This document shows positions 40,206 to 51,430 of a stretch of 64,000 nucleotides of DNA, piece after piece; within the stretch, counting starts at the first letter, position 1, and every line of letters starts with the position of its first letter. Origin of the DNA: Asterella californica (lineage: Eukaryota; Streptophyta; Marchantiopsida; Marchantiales; Aytoniaceae). Location: positions 35,448,501 through 35,512,500 of the forward strand of contig JAYKYS010000002.1 of NCBI GenBank assembly GCA_036924285.1. Reading direction: 5' to 3'. The notes beneath the pieces were generated by a model, which worked only from the letters and a program-made list of their open reading frames with translations, ran no database searches and was not told the origin of the DNA. The position numbers and the translations under genes are program-made.

Positions 40206-41317
40206 AACTCTACCAAGACTTAAGTGGAGTTACCGCGAGACACGGGAAGAAAAGTTCGTCTCCAACAGTAATGAATATTACTATAAATTTTTATATTTGA
40301 TCATCACATATAGAGATATATTTTAGGAAAACTTAAATAAATAAAATAAAATATAGAGAAATAAGTTTATGAACGCAAATATTGAATTAAATGGAAAACA
40401 AACATTCTTCGCATTTGAGCTAGAATAAAAGTAAAATTATCTCACTATTGGAATAAAAACGAGCGAATTAGTAAAACTAATATCAGACGCTTCAAAAACA
40501 ATATCCACGAATATCCAAAAATGATCAGACTCAGTTTCGTTACACGACTACAGCGAATCTGAATAGCAGTACGGTAATCTTCCAGAGTCGGTCAGGAGGC
40601 GACTACAGCGCGGGCCACGTTTGGTCGTACGTTTGTGGATTTGCGGGACTTTCCACTTCCCGCAGCATATTTCCTCGCGTAGTCATTTGTTATCATCTCC
40701 TCGATCGAGCTGCTGATGATTAGGGTGGCATCTTTACACAGAAGACAGAATATCTTGTTCCCTCTTTAGCTGATGTGCGATCTGTAGAATTAATAAACAC
40801 TGACTGGGTCTGAGAGGAATTCTGCGAAATGTGAAAAGTCGCTCAAATCGAAAAACGTATCACCATCACGTGTGAGTCCTTTGGCCACGAGAGATAGTCA
40901 TGAGTAAAGAACACTTTATCAAGGCCCTGATTCATCCTATTCCTTTGGCAACGAGATATCAGTAAAGAAAACCTTATCAAGGCCGTGATTCAAGGGCAAA
41001 GTACATACGTCATGATCCATATGACGTGGTACAAATTAAGCTCCATGGACAGTAGGTGTCTTACTGCGATACACATCCCCTCCTTCTCATGTTCTAACGG
41101 ATGATTGTATGTGCATGCCCAGGGGATGCTATCTTCTGGGAGACATTGCTTAGCTGAGTGCTTATGGCTATTTGGTAACACAAGGAAATATTCCCGTACG
41201 ATAAGAATGCCTATCCTTGCCACTGCGTAAACCAGCAGAGACTGTGCCATAATCAGTGGGTATGTGAGTATTCTACTCTTCTTTCGCGTTCCTATCACAG
41301 AAATGAACGAGCCTGTC
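40206..41317. other. Intergenic and 3' flank of the O-methyltransferase
   Basis: No further gene. Two short copies of a CTTTGGC.ACGAGA.AT...AGTAAAGAA..C(C/T)TTATCAAGGCC(C/G)TGATTCA unit lie at about 40,880-40,990. The part nearest 41,317 should be the 3' UTR of the minus-strand O-methyltransferase. Confidence 0.35.
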
Positions 41318-43129
41318 TCAGCTTTTGTGAAACTCCAGGATGCCGTGATTGCCCACAGTTACTGCGACTTCCACCCTCGGAAATCCGGCTTCAGATGCAA
41401 TCTTCTGGAATTGACGTAAAGTGCGTTCCTTTCCACCAGCGCAGTAGGCCAACATCAGAATATCGTTGGATAAGCCACCCCGCGTATCCGGTGAAGGATC
41501 CGAGATTTCGGGTAGAAGTACATCCATGTTGATAACCTTGCCGTGTGGAGGCAGTGCCTTGGCCACGTTTTTCAGGATTTTGACACAAAGGTCGTCACTC
41601 CAGTCGTGCAGAATCCACTGAACATGCAGGAAAGTAGTTAAAAGCTTTGCTCCTTCTCCTCTTTCGCGCAAATCGGACTGTCTGTGCATGCCTCTTTAAT
41701 AGTACTCCATAGTCATCAGTCAATGACACAGTCGAGCAGCTTGTACTTGTGTAGGTTATACGAAGTTACCTTCACAGTAGTGGGAAGAACGGATAGCCAC
41801 TAGGCAACCAAAAACGTCTGTAATGTAGCATTTACCAGACGACGACAGCAGATCACAGTGTGGCTAATATTGCATACCTTCATCCAGACAGCATCCGCTG
41901 CTGGTACACTTTCAAAGAAGTCACCGCCCACATGCTCCAGTCCTGTCATGAATTACAACCATGAGAACGTCATAAGCGATTGGTGATACAATCATCGATG
42001 TCTACGCTAATCAGCTACCTTACACAGCAGTGGAATCGACCTTACCTTCACATCAGCTCACTAGAAGTACATTTTCTACTGCAGAAAACAATTAATTATG
42101 TCATGGTCTTAATACATATAATAGCCGAGAGTAGTCATTTTCAGTTACAACTAGTTCAATCAGAGATACTCCCTGCTAGCAAGTTCAGGGACCTAAATAT
42201 GAATACCAGGCATACACTCCTCAAGACTAGCAGTTCACACTATTGTCATCCCCGTTTCTCGCATATATTGCAAAACATAGACGCTTCTGAACACTCAACC
42301 TATATACAAGTTTGAGGCTTAAACATTCAGTGCAGTTTGCCCTCAAGGCTGCTGGAAATTCCCAGATATTCCAGACTAAGGAGTTCTGGTGTCTGGGGTC
42401 TAGCAGGTGTCTAGCTAGAAACTTACTTGGCACTTGAAGTCCCCTGGCGACAATATGAGGTTGGTCGAAGTTGATCCCTCGAAGGTGTGGATACTTGGAT
42501 AAAATTCGGGCCAGACTTTCACCAACTCCGCCGCCTACATCGACTAGTGAGCTCAACCCCTCGAGGCCCTTGAATGTTTCAAGCACCCTTGGGACCATCG
42601 TGTCCGTAGCCCCACCCATAGCATTGACGAACAACTTCTGAAGTTCAGAATCAGTCTTCATTAATTCAAATTGTCCCTTCCCGTGAGCAAGAGCGAAAGG
42701 CTCGGGCGAGTTCGGATTCAGTACTGGTGCATGCAAGTACTGCTGACTTGCTATGTACTGTGGACTTGTTAGTAACAGAAGGAGAGGCGTGAGTCCTCCA
42801 TGAATGCTTTTTACCAGACACCTCATGATTGGTGCCATCCCATACCGCCTCTCGACAATGTTTGGATCCTTCGTACTTGCTGAGACAAGCTCTGTCATAA
42901 CATTGTGCGACACTAGCAGTCGTAAAAGACGATCCAGTATCGCGGAATCAGCAGTAGGAGTGGCAATGCGACTTGCAATCTCTTCAGCTGTAAGCTTAGC
43001 ATCTGGACCAGCTTCTGCCAAAATGTCTGGAACACCCAAAACGACTACAGCTCTTACAGTGAACGGCAGTGTAACCATTCCAGATATCAGGTAGGCTGTA
43101 GACTCAACATCTTCCCCGGACAGAGACAT
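41318..43129 (-). CDS. SAM-dependent O-methyltransferase, COMT-type (plant Methyltransf_2 family)
   Basis: Three exons: 42427-43129, 41878-41942 and 41318-41617, joining in phase to a complete 355-residue protein, the usual length for this family. The N-terminal dimerisation winged-helix part is followed by the SAM-binding glycine-rich loop LVDVGGGVGESLARIL (DVGGG at 197-201), GINFDQPHIVA, LEHVGGDFFESVP, the catalytic-base block WILHDWSDD (His260), KILKNVAKALPPHGKV and the C-terminal GNHGILEFHKS. All catalytic landmarks are present and the frame is open, so it is likely functional. The family transfers a methyl group from S-adenosylmethionine to hydroxyls of phenylpropanoids, flavonoids or other phenolics in the cytosol; the substrate cannot be told from sequence. 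The start at 43129 (MSLSGED) fits family length better than the upstream in-frame Met. Donors are GTAAGT and GTATGC. Confidence 0.94.
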
Positions 43130-43233
43130 CGGAATCAGAAGACGAAAGAAAATCCCCTTAACAATCAGCGACAGACTTCCAATCTGGTGAAAGTAGCTGC
43201 TAAGGAATCTGAATGTCAAAGTTGGCTCAGTAG

Positions 43234-43240
43234 CTTTATA
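43234..43240 (-). promoter_or_regulatory. Possible TATA box of the O-methyltransferase
   Basis: TATAAAG on the minus strand about 105 bp upstream of the chosen ATG, a plausible distance. There is no direct evidence of use. Confidence 0.4.
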
Positions 43241-43781
43241 CAAGCGGGTTTGTGCGTGACGACAAGTATTCTTCATACAACTCCTTAGAAACCCTTTCCA
43301 TTAGCCGTACAAACCGCCGATACTGGAGTTATGTCAGTGGACTTTTCTCGACGGATCACGCACATGCTTGGGAGAGCACCCTCGATCGCTCCTTACCTTC
43401 TAAAACATCATTAATAGCTGACGGTGGGGCAGCTGCCGCCGCCTTCTTGGTCGTTCCGCGTTACCATGAATCGAATAATATTCTATTCTTCTTCCCCATT
43501 CTCTAAATTTAACTACGAATACAGGTAAGTTAACGACGACAGACAGTCACGAACTACTCCTTACGATCGCCGATTGGTATTCACGGATCGGCTTGGGTGA
43601 ATCGGCAAACGGCATGGTTTAAAACCTGAAGGTTGCACGTTAGTAAGGATCCATGCAAAGCTGATCATAGCTATTCATCTTTACCTGGATACTCTGATCA
43701 CAAAAGATCACTTTGCACTCATACCTATCGCTGTTGTCCATAAGCATGACACTGCAATCACGAATGTTAGTTTGCTTGTTC
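43241..43781. other. Upstream region of the O-methyltransferase; no other gene
   Basis: Presumed promoter of the O-methyltransferase, ending at the target-site duplication of the Mutator-like element. No recognisable coding sequence. Confidence 0.35.
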
Positions 43782-43789
43782 AAATGAAC
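43782..43789. repeat. 8-bp target-site duplication AAATGAAC (left)
   Basis: AAATGAAC directly abuts the left terminal inverted repeat and recurs at 52911-52918 directly after the right one. Confidence 0.9.
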
Positions 43790-44040
43790 CAAGCCCGCAG
43801 CTGTGTCACAGTTCTGCTAATTACGTGTCTGTTTATACGTGCGAATTTATTAATGATGGACCCCAGATTCGTGGTCCGGCGAAACCGGGGTTATGCTCAT
43901 TACTGCAATAGCCGAGCCTCGAACTGTGACTGCGAGCCTCAAACTGCAATCGTGATCTTAACTGCAGTCAGTGTCACAGTTTTAAACTGCAGACGCAACT
44001 GCAGTCACAATGAGGTGAAAGCCGTTCCGTCCGTTGGTTG
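43790..44040 (+). repeat. Left terminal inverted repeat of the MULE
   Basis: Aligns with the reverse complement of about 52,660-52,910. Shared blocks include CAAGCCCGCAGCTGTG, TTTATACGTG, AATTTATTAATGATGGA, CAGATTCGTGGTC, GTTTATGCTCATT-like and AGCCGAGCCTCGAACTG. The inner part becomes a degenerate AACTGCAGTCA repeat. The inner border is not sharp. Confidence 0.88.
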
Positions 44041-44248
44041 TCCGTTGGTTGTAAGTCCGTTGTCCATAATTATACTGGGACGGCGGCACTGAAGACTCCA
44101 GGCGTCCTCACTGCTGAATTGTGCGGCGTCCTTGATCTTCACTACTGAATTGTGACACGACTGAATCGAATTTCGCTTGGTGACAGATTTTCCGAGAGAG
44201 CTGAGTCTTCGTTGTGCTTGTACTGCTGTCTGCTAAGAGTGATTATCA

Positions 44249-46709
44249 TGGAGATGGTTTACTGCAATCGATGCAATCGAACATTGTCAATCAGCGCATT
44301 CACGCGTGCTCGTAAAGGACATAATCCTCTTGATTTAGCTGTGTTCAAACAATGTAACCAGTGTTACAACAAAGATAACCTCGGTACTACTACATGCGAA
44401 GCGGGCTTGGAGAATGAGATTGATGATGATAACGCTTTCATAGTGACAGTGGAGTATGATCATTCAGAAATGATTGATGTTGTGAAAGAGTGTTTCGGAG
44501 ATGAGGATGGCAAAGACGGATTTGTGTTTTTCCGACTGAAAGTTCATCTTTCAGATGAGAGTTGCATGCATGAGTTGCAGACTTTAAACTCCGGTAACTT
44601 GTCAGTGTGTTTGACATCTTGGCTGAAGACAAGCATCATTTCGAATATGGAGGTAGCCTCTGGATACTATTGGGAAGTACGTAACCCGCGTGTTTCTGTG
44701 AAAGACTGTTCGATCTTAAGGGCGACATTATGGTGTACCTCACGATCTGATCGGACAAAATTCAGAAAATTAAGGTGAAGGATCCACATCACAGATAAGA
44801 CAACCAGAAAAGAAACGGAAGATAGATAGATCTGAGTGCAATGGAACTTTACGAGTAACAGTGGACGTACAGCAGAAGTTAATATATTTAACTTGTCAAC
44901 ATTTGCTGTCACATGAGAAGCCGACGCATAAGTTGCATTGTTTTCTTGCTGATGCTATCACGTTTTTGGAGTCGATATCTGGATTATATCTCCGGAAGCC
45001 TGAGGTATATCGTATATTATGTGAAAAAGAGATCATTAGTCCTTTGACTATAACTCGGGCGCAGGTAAATTTTTGGATTGTTGAAGTTCAGTCTAGACAA
45101 TATCTGCGTGATATAGATGATCAAGTGAAGTCTGCATCTTTGTTGATACGCAGTGAAGTTTTATACGCTTTGTTGAGGTGTTGTATGAACAGACTGACGA
45201 ATACATTGCTTTTGCAATATGCAACCCTTTTTTTGACCATATAGGTAGTGTGAGAGAAATTATTATCGACAGTACTTTTAAAACTAACTCTATGCGTTTT
45301 GAGCTGTTCGTTATTGCTGCAAACTTCGGAGGTTTTGGTATGCCTCTATCGTACATGTTCTACTTGAGACACGGTGATGCAAAGAAGAGTTCTAGATCAG
45401 TCACGGAACAATATAGAAAGAAGGTTCTTATGATGTGGTTCAAGAAGTTAAGAGAGAGAGGACTACGTCCTGTGTTCGCACTCATCGGCAAAGACATTGG
45501 TCAGATATCGGCATTACGATCTATCTTTACTGCTATGTATATTCAGCTTTGTTTGAAGCATGCTCAATCAGCGGTTGAAGTTCGATGTATGTGCACTGGA
45601 CGAGCCACTGGATCATACAACAGTGTGGAGGCAAGTACATTTTTCTCTTTTATTGATGTAAATTGGTTTTCAGAGAACGTGGAAGTTGTTGGTCAATTGT
45701 GTAATGCTGATAAACGAAAGGTTGTGGTTGAAATGATTACCAAACATTTCAACTTGCATTCACTTATACCATCAACAGAAGGAAAATTTTTATTCCTGAT
45801 GTATTACATTGTATGACTGTTCGTGAGATTTATGAATTCTATAAAAATTCGAACCTTTTGTCTTTGTGGATATATCTCTGACGAGAGTGGTACAGTCCAG
45901 ACAAATGGAAAATTTTCAGTAGAGCATCAAAGCCTCTCCTTTGCTTGTCACGCACTACGCATATTGTAGAGAGTCACTGGAGAAAATTGAAGCATGATTA
46001 CAAATATGCTCTTAACCGTCCTCGTTTAGATAAGTTGACGCTAATCATTTGTGAAAGTCTGGTGGCAGATATGCAAGTGTCGCTACACCAAATCATTCAC
46101 GAACGTTTATTTCCCAGCTAGTGGGAACAGTTTCGTGTCACTTGGCGTAAATATCTGAGTAAAGATGTGTTTGTTCCGAGTATTCATTTCACAGACGCGG
46201 AGAGATGGATATGTTCTTACTACTCATTTATAAATAGCCCGTACTTGTTATGCAAGCATTTGGTCAAGGCTTATGCTCAGACCTCTACGATACAACCCGT
46301 GTTCTCGTCCACATTACGGCGTTGTACTTACCCATTTTATGTTTTCAGTAGTCCGGAGAGCTTTTTCAACAGAGAAGTTGTATCGGATGATATGAACCCA
46401 TGGTTTGAACCAAGTCATGTAGATGAAGAAATGTCAAGACATCCTACTCACTTCAATTTTACAGAGGATGGAGAAGATGTTTATGTACGCGAGCAAGGAG
46501 CATCTGAAGAAGGAGCAGCTGAAGACACAGAAAGATTCAATCTGGTCGAGCGATGTGAAGAGATTCTAGATTTTCTCAAAACTCTTTGCAGTCGCGAACG
46601 TGACAATCCTCTCTTTTTGAAGTCACTTGACAAGGCGTTTCAACCTTTTGAGAGAAAAGTTCATCATTGTATAACTGTTCTTCGATCTCGAGGACAACAA
46701 CATACCTAG
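44249..46709 (+). pseudogene. MULE transposase (DDE domain plus SWIM zinc finger), broken
   Basis: N-terminal part has a paired-cysteine zinc-binding look (YCNRCNR ... CNQCYN). The core follows the MULE pattern: first Asp in IIIDSTFKTN (45268-45270), second Asp in ALIGKDIGQ followed by C-L-K-H, and third acidic residue in THIVESHWR (45969-45971). The C-terminus has a SWIM-like WICSYYSF...LLCKHLV near 46.2 kb and an acidic tail. Lesions: the first 5' frame ends at 44778, an apparent frameshift lies near 45155 and another near 45790, and stops fall at about 45880 (TGA) and 46121 (TAG). Its family cuts and moves DNA by binding the terminal repeats. It was active once; now any movement of this copy would need a transposase from elsewhere. 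Confidence 0.85.
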
Positions 46710-46989
46710 GCATCTAGTGGTCCCTCATTGTATTTGCGATAATTTGCGATAATTTGTTTCTTTTTGCTTGTGGTTTTTGTTTCGTTTTGTGCAAGACACC
46801 ATGTCGGACCAGACCGATTTGGCCTGTCAAGGTTCAACTCCCTGGAGGGTGACTCTAATTTGTGGATGATATATGAACCTCTAAAACGTAATAACAGGAG
46901 ATTATAGCGACCATAAGTTCACTATAATAAACTTATCATTAAGAATCCAATGTCATACTAAACTTTCGTAAAGAAATGAATCTACTTCG

Positions 46990-47580
46990 TAAAGAAATGA
47001 AGCAGAGCACCTTGGAGCAGTGCGATAAGTGTTCGGTCGCACTGAGCTCTCAGTGCGATATATTGTCGATCGCATTGATCGGCGACTGCTTTTAAATGCC
47101 GCTCTCAGTGCGACACTACACTTGTAGCACTGAGAGCAGTGCGATAAGTGCTCTCAGTGCGACTCTTAACTTGTCGCACTAAGACCAGTGCGATAAGTTT
47201 TCGCTCAGTGCGATATACTCTCGGTGGCACTGAGCGCGCGAGTTTCTGTTTTTACCTTGCGCGCTCAGTGCGACTGAAAATGTGTCGCACTGTCCGCGCA
47301 GCTATTAGCCTCAGTGCGACCTAAGAGTGGTCGCACTGATCGCGGTTTGGGGTCTAGGGTTTAAGGCCGTGGTTTAGTATTTCTTGACTAAACGCGCTTC
47401 CGCTCACTCGCACTGAACGCGCTTCCACGCACCGTCGCACTAGTTCCGCATTGAACGCGCTTCCGCACACCGTCGTACTAAACGCGCTTCCGCCCACCAT
47501 CGCACTAGTTCCGCATTGAACGCGCTTTTGCACACCGTCGCACTAGTACCGCACTCGCACTGAGAGATTAACGATTTTCG
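46990..47580. repeat. AGTGCGA/TCGCACT inverted-repeat array, block 1
   Basis: Nine exact AGTGCGA and nine exact TCGCACT heptamers within about 560 bp, many paired as TCAGTGCGAY...RTCGCACTGA with 8-20 bp between, so the strand can form successive short stem-loops. The right half is also a minisatellite of about five units beginning ACGCGCTTCCGC (about 47,390-47,570). It follows the transposase gene. Confidence 0.9.
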
Positions 47581-47679
47581 CAACGACCGATCGACCACTT
47601 GGACTACTCGTGCTGAACTTGGAGTTTTCATTCCTTATGCTGTTCGTTTCTCATTCGTGTCTAAACTGACATACTCGCT

Positions 47680-47969
47680 TCTGTTTTCTTTTTCCTTCCT
47701 TATACAAAACTGACATACTCGCTTCTGTTTAGAGTTTTGACAGACTCACTTCTGTTTTTCTTATCAGGGTGATCTCTTCGAGTAAGTGCGAAGCCAGCTT
47801 GTAGTGAAGAAGTACATGTGCCATTCTGTTTTCCTTTTCCTTCCTTATACAAAACTGACATACTCGCTTCTGTTTAGAGTTTTGACAGACTCGCTTCTGT
47901 TTTTCTTATCAGGGTGATCTCTTCGAGTAAGTGCGAAGCCAACTTGCAGTGAAGAAGTACAAGTATGGC
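47680..47969 (+). repeat. Tandem duplication, two ~145-bp units upstream of the second MULE gene
   Basis: CTGTTTTC.TTTTCCTTCC starts at 47681 and again at 47826. Both copies continue through CATACTCGCTTCTGTTTAG, TCAGGGTGATCTCTTCGAG and GTGAAGAAGTAC. It lies directly before the ORF starting at 48045 and may duplicate its promoter or leader. Confidence 0.85.
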
Positions 47970-48044
47970 ACCGCGAGAAGAATGACCTTTTTAATTACGT
48001 TTACTTCCCAACACGATGTCCCTCGACGTATCGTTTGACAATGG

Positions 48045-48884
48045 ATGGGTAAAGAAGCTATCGGTCAAGCCTTGAGCGAAATAGACGAGGAAGAGCTAGA
48101 GAAGCTGGGATTATTGATCGCGTTCTCGTTCGAGTTTCCTCGGCCTGACGTAAGTACTCTGCCATTAGTCCCTCCTTTACAATTGAAGCTCATTAGTCCC
48201 TCCTATTCAGTTTAAGCTCAAGTGAAGTAAACTCAAGTTTAGTGTTTACTCTAAGTTAAGTATTGGATACTGGTTGGTTATACTTTTATTTATTGTAATG
48301 TATGTTTATGTCAGATTGGACTTTGCGTGACTTTCATCCAATCCTATAATGCAGCAACAAGAATTGCCAAAATTGGAGATCGAGAGTTCAAGTTGACCCT
48401 TGACTTAATCCGAGAAGCCTTTGTTATTCCCGAAGGATCTGTGATGTTACCCCCCTTCGTAAGACATGTTCGAATAGATGATTGGTTTCCTGAGTATGAT
48501 AAAGTGGAGAAAAGATACTTCGCAAGAGAATGTGCTATCGAAGGATGTAGATCTGCTTTCCAGTGCTTGAATGCGGTTCTCCTGGCGTGAAGAAGACCTA
48601 AAGCTGTTACATGTCAACTTGCTTTGTACGTGAAATCCATAGTGGAAGGAGAAGATATGGATTATGATTGGTCTTTGTTCATGTTCGAGAATCTGGAGGC
48701 AGAAGTGTTACATCTGCAAAAGCACATACGAGAACAGAGGAAAGGAGTATCTGTAGAAACTTTCTACGGGATGGCTTTAACCCATCTCATGCGACACTTG
48801 GATATCTTGAGCGAGGAGGCGTTAGTATTCTCCATTCAACACAAACTACAACAAGAGAGTACATCGCATCCAAATATCCAGTAG
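48045..48884 (+). CDS. Unidentified MULE-borne protein (in-frame TGA)
   Basis: Two exons: 48045-48149 (MGKEAIGQALSEIDEEELEK...) and 48315-48884, joined in phase 0 across a GT-AG intron of 165 bp. Combined length is about 225 residues. An in-frame TGA at 48588-48590 interrupts it (after FQCLNAVLLA, before RRPKAVTCQLALYVKSIV); the frame stays open on both sides, so it is a single nonsense change or a sequencing error. The C-terminal half is helical with Leu/His-rich LTHLMRHLDIL. The middle (FKLTLDLIREAFVIPEG) resembles the small globular domain found beside transposases in other plant elements, but I do not recognise a named family. Position between two AGTGCGA arrays suggests it is part of the element. 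Confidence 0.6.
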
Positions 48885-48997
48885 GATCAGCTTGAGCTTG
48901 GCGTAGTCCACGATGATAGAGGTACATGTTTTCTCTTTACTTGTGTATTATTGGCTTGTTTGAGTTACTTTGACTCTGTAAAATCTCAGGTGTGTAA

Positions 48998-49135
48998 AGT
49001 TGAGTGAAATCTCTGTTTAGTGCTTGCTCTCTGTAATGTTGAGTGAAATCTCTGTTTAGTGCTAGTTCGATGTAGTGTTGTTGTTGTGTTGAGTGAAATC
49101 TCTGTTTAGTGCTAGCTCGATGTAGTGTTGTTGTT
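48998..49135 (+). repeat. Three tandem copies of a ~40-50-bp unit
   Basis: GTTGAGTGAAATCTCTGTTT plus TAGTGC recurs three times, starting near 48998, 49037 and 49088, with GCTAGCTCGATGTAGTGTTG spacers in the later copies. It leads straight into array block 2. Confidence 0.85.
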
Positions 49136-49139
49136 GAAG

Positions 49140-49430
49140 AACGGTCCTGATAGCACAGTGCGACGGGTCTATCGATCGCACTGTGCTGCACGGCCATTGG
49201 ACAATAGCCTGGTCGCATTGAGCGCGGCTTTAAGGTCAGTGCGGCCTTATGGTGTTTAGTCGCACGCCAGGAAGAGCATTTACGGACTCGCGCTCAATAC
49301 GACAGCCACCTTGTCGCACTGAGCGCACGAGCTTAACGCGGCGCTCCCTGCGACTGTATCGCTTCGTCGCACTGTGCACGGTCTTTCCACAGCGCAGAGC
49401 GACGGGTCTGAGATCGCACTGAGGTCTTCT
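49140..49430. repeat. AGTGCGA/TCGCACT inverted-repeat array, block 2
   Basis: One exact AGTGCGA and four exact TCGCACT heptamers plus many one-mismatch versions. It starts with a CACAGTGCGACGGGTC ... GATCGCACTGTG stem-loop. It separates the second and third MULE genes and overlaps the start of the open frame of the latter. Confidence 0.85.
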
Positions 49431-50957
49431 TTACATCGAACATTTTTACTTCTACTTGTACGAGAACCAGAGACTCTTTTGAACAAGAGGAAAGAGGAGG
49501 AAGATATAGATGCTCGTCTTGCGATGAAAAGAGAAGAAGAAGAGACTTTAAACCTCCTAATAACAGAAGCGAGCCAGAGAGAAGAAGACATGTACGAACG
49601 AATACAACTACATGAAGAGGAGTTGGAGAGGTTAAAGACAGATGTCACTCGCCTTCGTTCTTCCAAACTCTTCTATCCCAGATTGACAGATCCTACTGTG
49701 ATCAGAAGAAAGACACTGATTCTAGATCTGAACAGTTTGTTGATAAGAACGGGACGTAATGACTTAGAGCTTCAAGGAGCTAAAGAGAGAGGTTACCAAG
49801 TTCAGAGTGCCAAAAAAGATTTATTCTATGTGGCACGAAAAGGAGTTAAAGAGTTCATGGAGATATGCTGTCAGGATTTTCAAGTGCTGATATGGACATC
49901 CAAAACTCTTAACAACTGCAACGCCATACTTCGATCCATGGAGACCAAAAAGTACTTGCCTACAGGGATCGCTTCGGCCCAGGTAACTGCAAACAAACTC
50001 ATTGCTATTAAAATTATTCTTCACTTTCTTTGTTGTAGTTTCTTTTTTTCTTTCTTTCCACTTTGTTTCTGTTAACTGTAATCGTACTATACAGATCTTC
50101 ACTTTGTTTCGATCTTCACTTTATTTCTATTTACCTTGTCTCATTATTGTACTATGCAGATCTGTAGAATCTTTGGACAACCCATGTGTAATCGTTTCAA
50201 GACTACCAGAGAAGTTGCCAGTGGTAATTACTTGTATCTGAAGGATTTTTCTCGACTGTTCGCGTTTAACTTGTGTACACAAGATGTGTTGTTGATAGAT
50301 GATTCTCCCGAGAAGAATAGTACTAATCATCCATACAACGCAATCCATCCCCCTTCTTTCATGCCTGAGTCAGGTGACATGGACAGAAGCCCGACTCACA
50401 TGATGAGTCGGGACAGTACGTCAGGGACAAAACCTGACGTACGTCAGGTTTTGCCCCTGACATACGCCCATCTTCATGACAGACTGTCAAGGGGTCGAGC
50501 CCCCTCCGTCTTACAAGACGGAGCAGTCCGTTTCAACAAAACGACCTAAAGAAAACGGATTTCGTGTCATTTTACCCTTATTTTCCGATTTCTTTGAGTT
50601 TGAAACGGAGGGAGTGTGTCTTGTTGACGGACGCGCACTCACAAGAACCCATGTATGTCAGGTATTTTCGCACTGACGTACACCTGACGGACGTCGGGGA
50701 ACCTTCACCATGTGAGTCGAGCAAGAGATGATTATCTCATGAATGTACTCCTACCATGGTTGAAATCATGGGCAAACAGCACCCAAGATACCTCAGGTTA
50801 TGTGGCTGTCAAGTATAGACAAGCTTTTGGAAGAGATCCTTATCCTGCTCTTAAGAACTACTGGGGCGCTATGTCAGAGGAGGAAATCAACTTGATTTGG
50901 CGTTCTTGCACTATCGTTCAAGCGACCGAATTTATGGAGAAACTGAAATCAAGTTAA
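49374..50957 (+). CDS. MULE-borne coiled-coil plus FCP1-like (NIF) phosphatase-domain protein, interrupted
   Basis: Exon 1 (to 49982) has a charged coiled coil (about residues 38-96, rich in E/R/K/L) then the FCP1/NIF HAD-type core: RKTLILDLNSLL, FYVARKGVKEFMEICCQDFQVLIWTSK split as standard HAD blocks. A 177-bp GT-AG intron (49983-50159) separates exon 2 (ICRIFGQ...LYLKDFSRL...VLLIDDSPEK...YNAIHPPSF, to 50360). The C-terminus continues at about 50724-50957 (DDYLMNVLLPWLKSW). Between 50361 and about 50720 lies hairpin-rich DNA that breaks the domain: an insertion or a hairpin-bearing intron. The first motif reads D-L-N rather than D-x-D-x-T. A plant NIF subfamily with D-x-N-G is known to me, so activity cannot be judged. 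The 5' start is uncertain because the frame enters array block 2. Likely host-derived and captured, or a lineage-specific accessory gene. Confidence 0.75.
50361..50720. repeat. Nested hairpin insertion inside the FCP1-like gene
   Basis: Contains several inverted repeats: CCGACTCA-CATGA-TGAGTCGG (about 50391-50412), a near-perfect 23-bp pair around GTACGTCAGG/CCTGACATAC (about 50416-50464), and CTCCGTCTT-ACAAGACGGAG. GTCAGGTG-type ends occur at both sides. Flanking coding sequence resumes in the same domain, so this looks like a small foldback element or an intron that acquired one. No exact duplication was identified. Confidence 0.65.
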
Positions 50958-51104
50958 TAAAGTGTGTTGTTTTCCGATTTGGTTAATCTATGTAGGGTGA
51001 AACTGAAATAAGTTAATAAAGTGTGTTGTTTTATCATTTGGTTAATCTATGTTTTTACTGTTAAACTCTTCTCCCCACCCCAACAGCTCAAAGTACCCTT
51101 ACGC

Positions 51105-51430
51105 AGTTAACCTCACGCACTCAGTGCGACCGGTCCAGGATCGCACTGAGTGCAAATCTCTGACCGGTCGCACTTAACCTACAACTCCAACAACTCAATG
51201 CGACCGGTCAATGTATCGCACTGAGCTCAATGCGATATATTGTAAAAGCAGTCGCATTGAGCTCAGTGCGACGGACAATATATCGCACTGAGCGCGCGGT
51301 TCTCGATGCGGTCGCACTGAGCACTTATCGCACTGCTCGTAGTGTGACACTACACTTGTCGCACTGAGCGCACGACTAGATGCGCTCAGTGCGATCGACC
51401 ATTTGGCGCACTGACCGCGCTGCTCCAAGC
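51105..51430. repeat. AGTGCGA/TCGCACT inverted-repeat array, block 3
   Basis: Three exact AGTGCGA and seven exact TCGCACT heptamers, mostly as CTCAGTGCGACC...GATCGCACTGAG stem-loops, plus diverged CTCAATGCGA/TCGCATTGAG pairs. It follows the FCP1-like gene. Confidence 0.9.

Noticed and set aside
43252..43506. Plus-strand frame overlapping the O-methyltransferase upstream region
   Set aside because: No motif; lies in the presumed promoter of the minus-strand gene.
46990..51430. CRISPR-like array
   Set aside because: The heptamers occur in both orientations at irregular spacing, without constant repeats and unique equal-length spacers, and sit within a eukaryotic transposon.
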